Shown here: one piece after another, positions 5,434 to 5,980 of the stretch
Layout: each line of letters begins with the position of its first letter
How positions within the stretch are numbered: the first letter of the stretch is position 1
Source: DALYCO01 sp964535545
GTDB taxonomy: Bacteria > Patescibacteriota > Minisyncoccia > Phycocordibacterales > UBA9973
Reading direction: 5' to 3'
DNA length: 5,980 nt
Assembly: GCA_964535545.1 (NCBI GenBank)
Contig: CAZHUT010000046.1
Location: 1-5,980 of the forward strand
The notes under the pieces: generated by a model
The model's input: only the letters and a program-made list of their open reading frames with translations
Database searches by the model: none
Told to the model about the DNA's origin: nothing
Program-made: the position numbers and the translations under genes

Positions 5434-5979
5434 CTACATCGCCAGCAATACCGGAATAATCAGCGGTCGCTTTGCTGTCTTCTGATACAAGAACTTAGAA
5501 AGGTTTTCGCCGATCTGATTCTTGATGTATTCGAAGTTGATAGGATTCTGTCCGCGTGAGCCGTCTTCAAGAGATTTCTTGATGATGCGGCGTGATTCAT
5601 GAAGCAGATCCTGTGATTCTTTAAGATAGACGAAACCTCGAGAAATGATGTCAGGGGATTTGCGGAGCTGACCAGTGCTTGCATCTACAGTTGCGACGAT
5701 AACGAACATGCCGTCCTGCGCAAGCATCTGACGATCGCGAATAACTACTTCCTGCATGTCGCCGACAGAGAATCCGTCAACCATGACGATGCTTGAAGGA
5801 GCCTTTTCCTTGAGGACGCGAATCTTGTTACCTTCGTCGAAGATTTCAACGATGCTACCGTTGTCAGGGATAACGATGTTTTCCTCAGGTGTTCCTGCTG
5901 CCTTTGCGATGTCTGAGTGAACGGAAAGCATATAATGGTAGCCGTGAACAGGCATAAAGAATTTTGACTTGAACTTCTT
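5434..5979 (-). CDS. rnj: ribonuclease J, C-terminal part, 5' end outside window
   Basis: These are the last 181 residues of ribonuclease J, the MBL/beta-CASP enzyme with 5'-3' exonuclease and endonuclease activity in mRNA decay and rRNA maturation. The frame runs off the window edge; the ATG at 5955 is internal, since the residues before it (KFKSKFF) continue the family pattern. Visible are FFMPVHG (residues 7-13), with the conserved His of the last beta-CASP motif, followed by YHYML where EYRML is usual. Next come ENIVIPDNG, VDGFSVGD, IRDRQMLAQDG (80-90) and SPDIISRGFVY (108-118). A C-terminal helical domain ends in KRPLIIPV, as expected of RNase J rather than of shorter MBL nucleases. The metal-binding MBL core lies outside the window. 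The gene ends with TAG, and its hairpin terminator follows after 6 nt. Confidence 0.93.
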   Translation of the reverse strand, partial: KKFKSKFFMPVHGYHYMLSVHSDIAKAAGTPEENIVIPDNGSIVEIFDEGNKIRVLKEKAPSSIVMVDGFSVGDMQEVVIRDRQMLAQDGMFVIVATVDASTGQLRKSPDIISRGFVYLKESQDLLHESRRIIKKSLEDGSRGQNPINFEYIKNQIGENLSKFLYQKTAKRPLIIPVLLAM

Positions 5980-5980
5980 G

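Noticed and set aside
1..5980. UGA recoding as in Gracilibacteria or Absconditabacteria
   Set aside because: All recognised genes read through in the standard code with no in-frame TGA. The absence of TGA stops among seven genes is too small a sample to argue otherwise.
1..5980. A defence system, mobile element or CRISPR array
   Set aside because: No spaced repeats, transposase, integrase, nuclease-toxin pair or terminal inverted repeats were seen; the genes are housekeeping or unknown.

Overview
This window most likely comes from a Patescibacteria (CPR) genome, probably of the Parcubacteria type. That assignment is an inference. It rests on the compact layout (intergenic gaps of 13-102 nt, one overlapping gene pair), the lack of any Shine-Dalgarno sequence before the starts, a cysteine-free HhH-GPD DNA glycosylase of a kind I associate with this group, and an MBL-fold protein of a familiar Parcubacteria style. 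The standard bacterial code fits every gene: all seven visible stops are TAA or TAG. No CRISPR array, insertion sequence, tRNA or rRNA is seen, and no gene-free stretch exceeds 300 bases.

Left part (1-1941, + strand): the 3' end of a MutY-like adenine glycosylase gene, a small acidic protein of unknown function (641-1246), and an MBL-fold metallo-hydrolase (1261-1899) closed by a good intrinsic terminator. The unknown gene has its own extended -10 element whose expected start point is the A of the ATG, so it looks leaderless.

Middle (1942-3569, + strand): a 102-nt spacer with a tandem 9-bp repeat, then one long gene (2002-3504) coding for a two-domain purine enzyme, SAICAR synthetase (PurC) followed by a class I PurE mutase. 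Its terminator hairpin lies inside the 3' end of the converging gene.

Right part (3543-5980, - strand): the 3' end of a ribonuclease J gene enters from the right edge and ends in a strong hairpin terminator. Next comes a consensus extended -10 promoter, again placed for a leaderless start, which drives a 12-TM MFS transporter gene. A RluF-like rRNA pseudouridine synthase gene overlaps the transporter's 3' end and is probably co-transcribed and translationally coupled with it.

The genes belong to different processes: DNA repair, RNA decay, rRNA modification, purine synthesis and transport. I see no defence locus, mobile element or clear new multi-gene system. The points most worth following up are the PurC-PurE fusion, the glycosylase with Glu at the catalytic Asp position and no Fe-S ligands, and the matching leaderless promoters.
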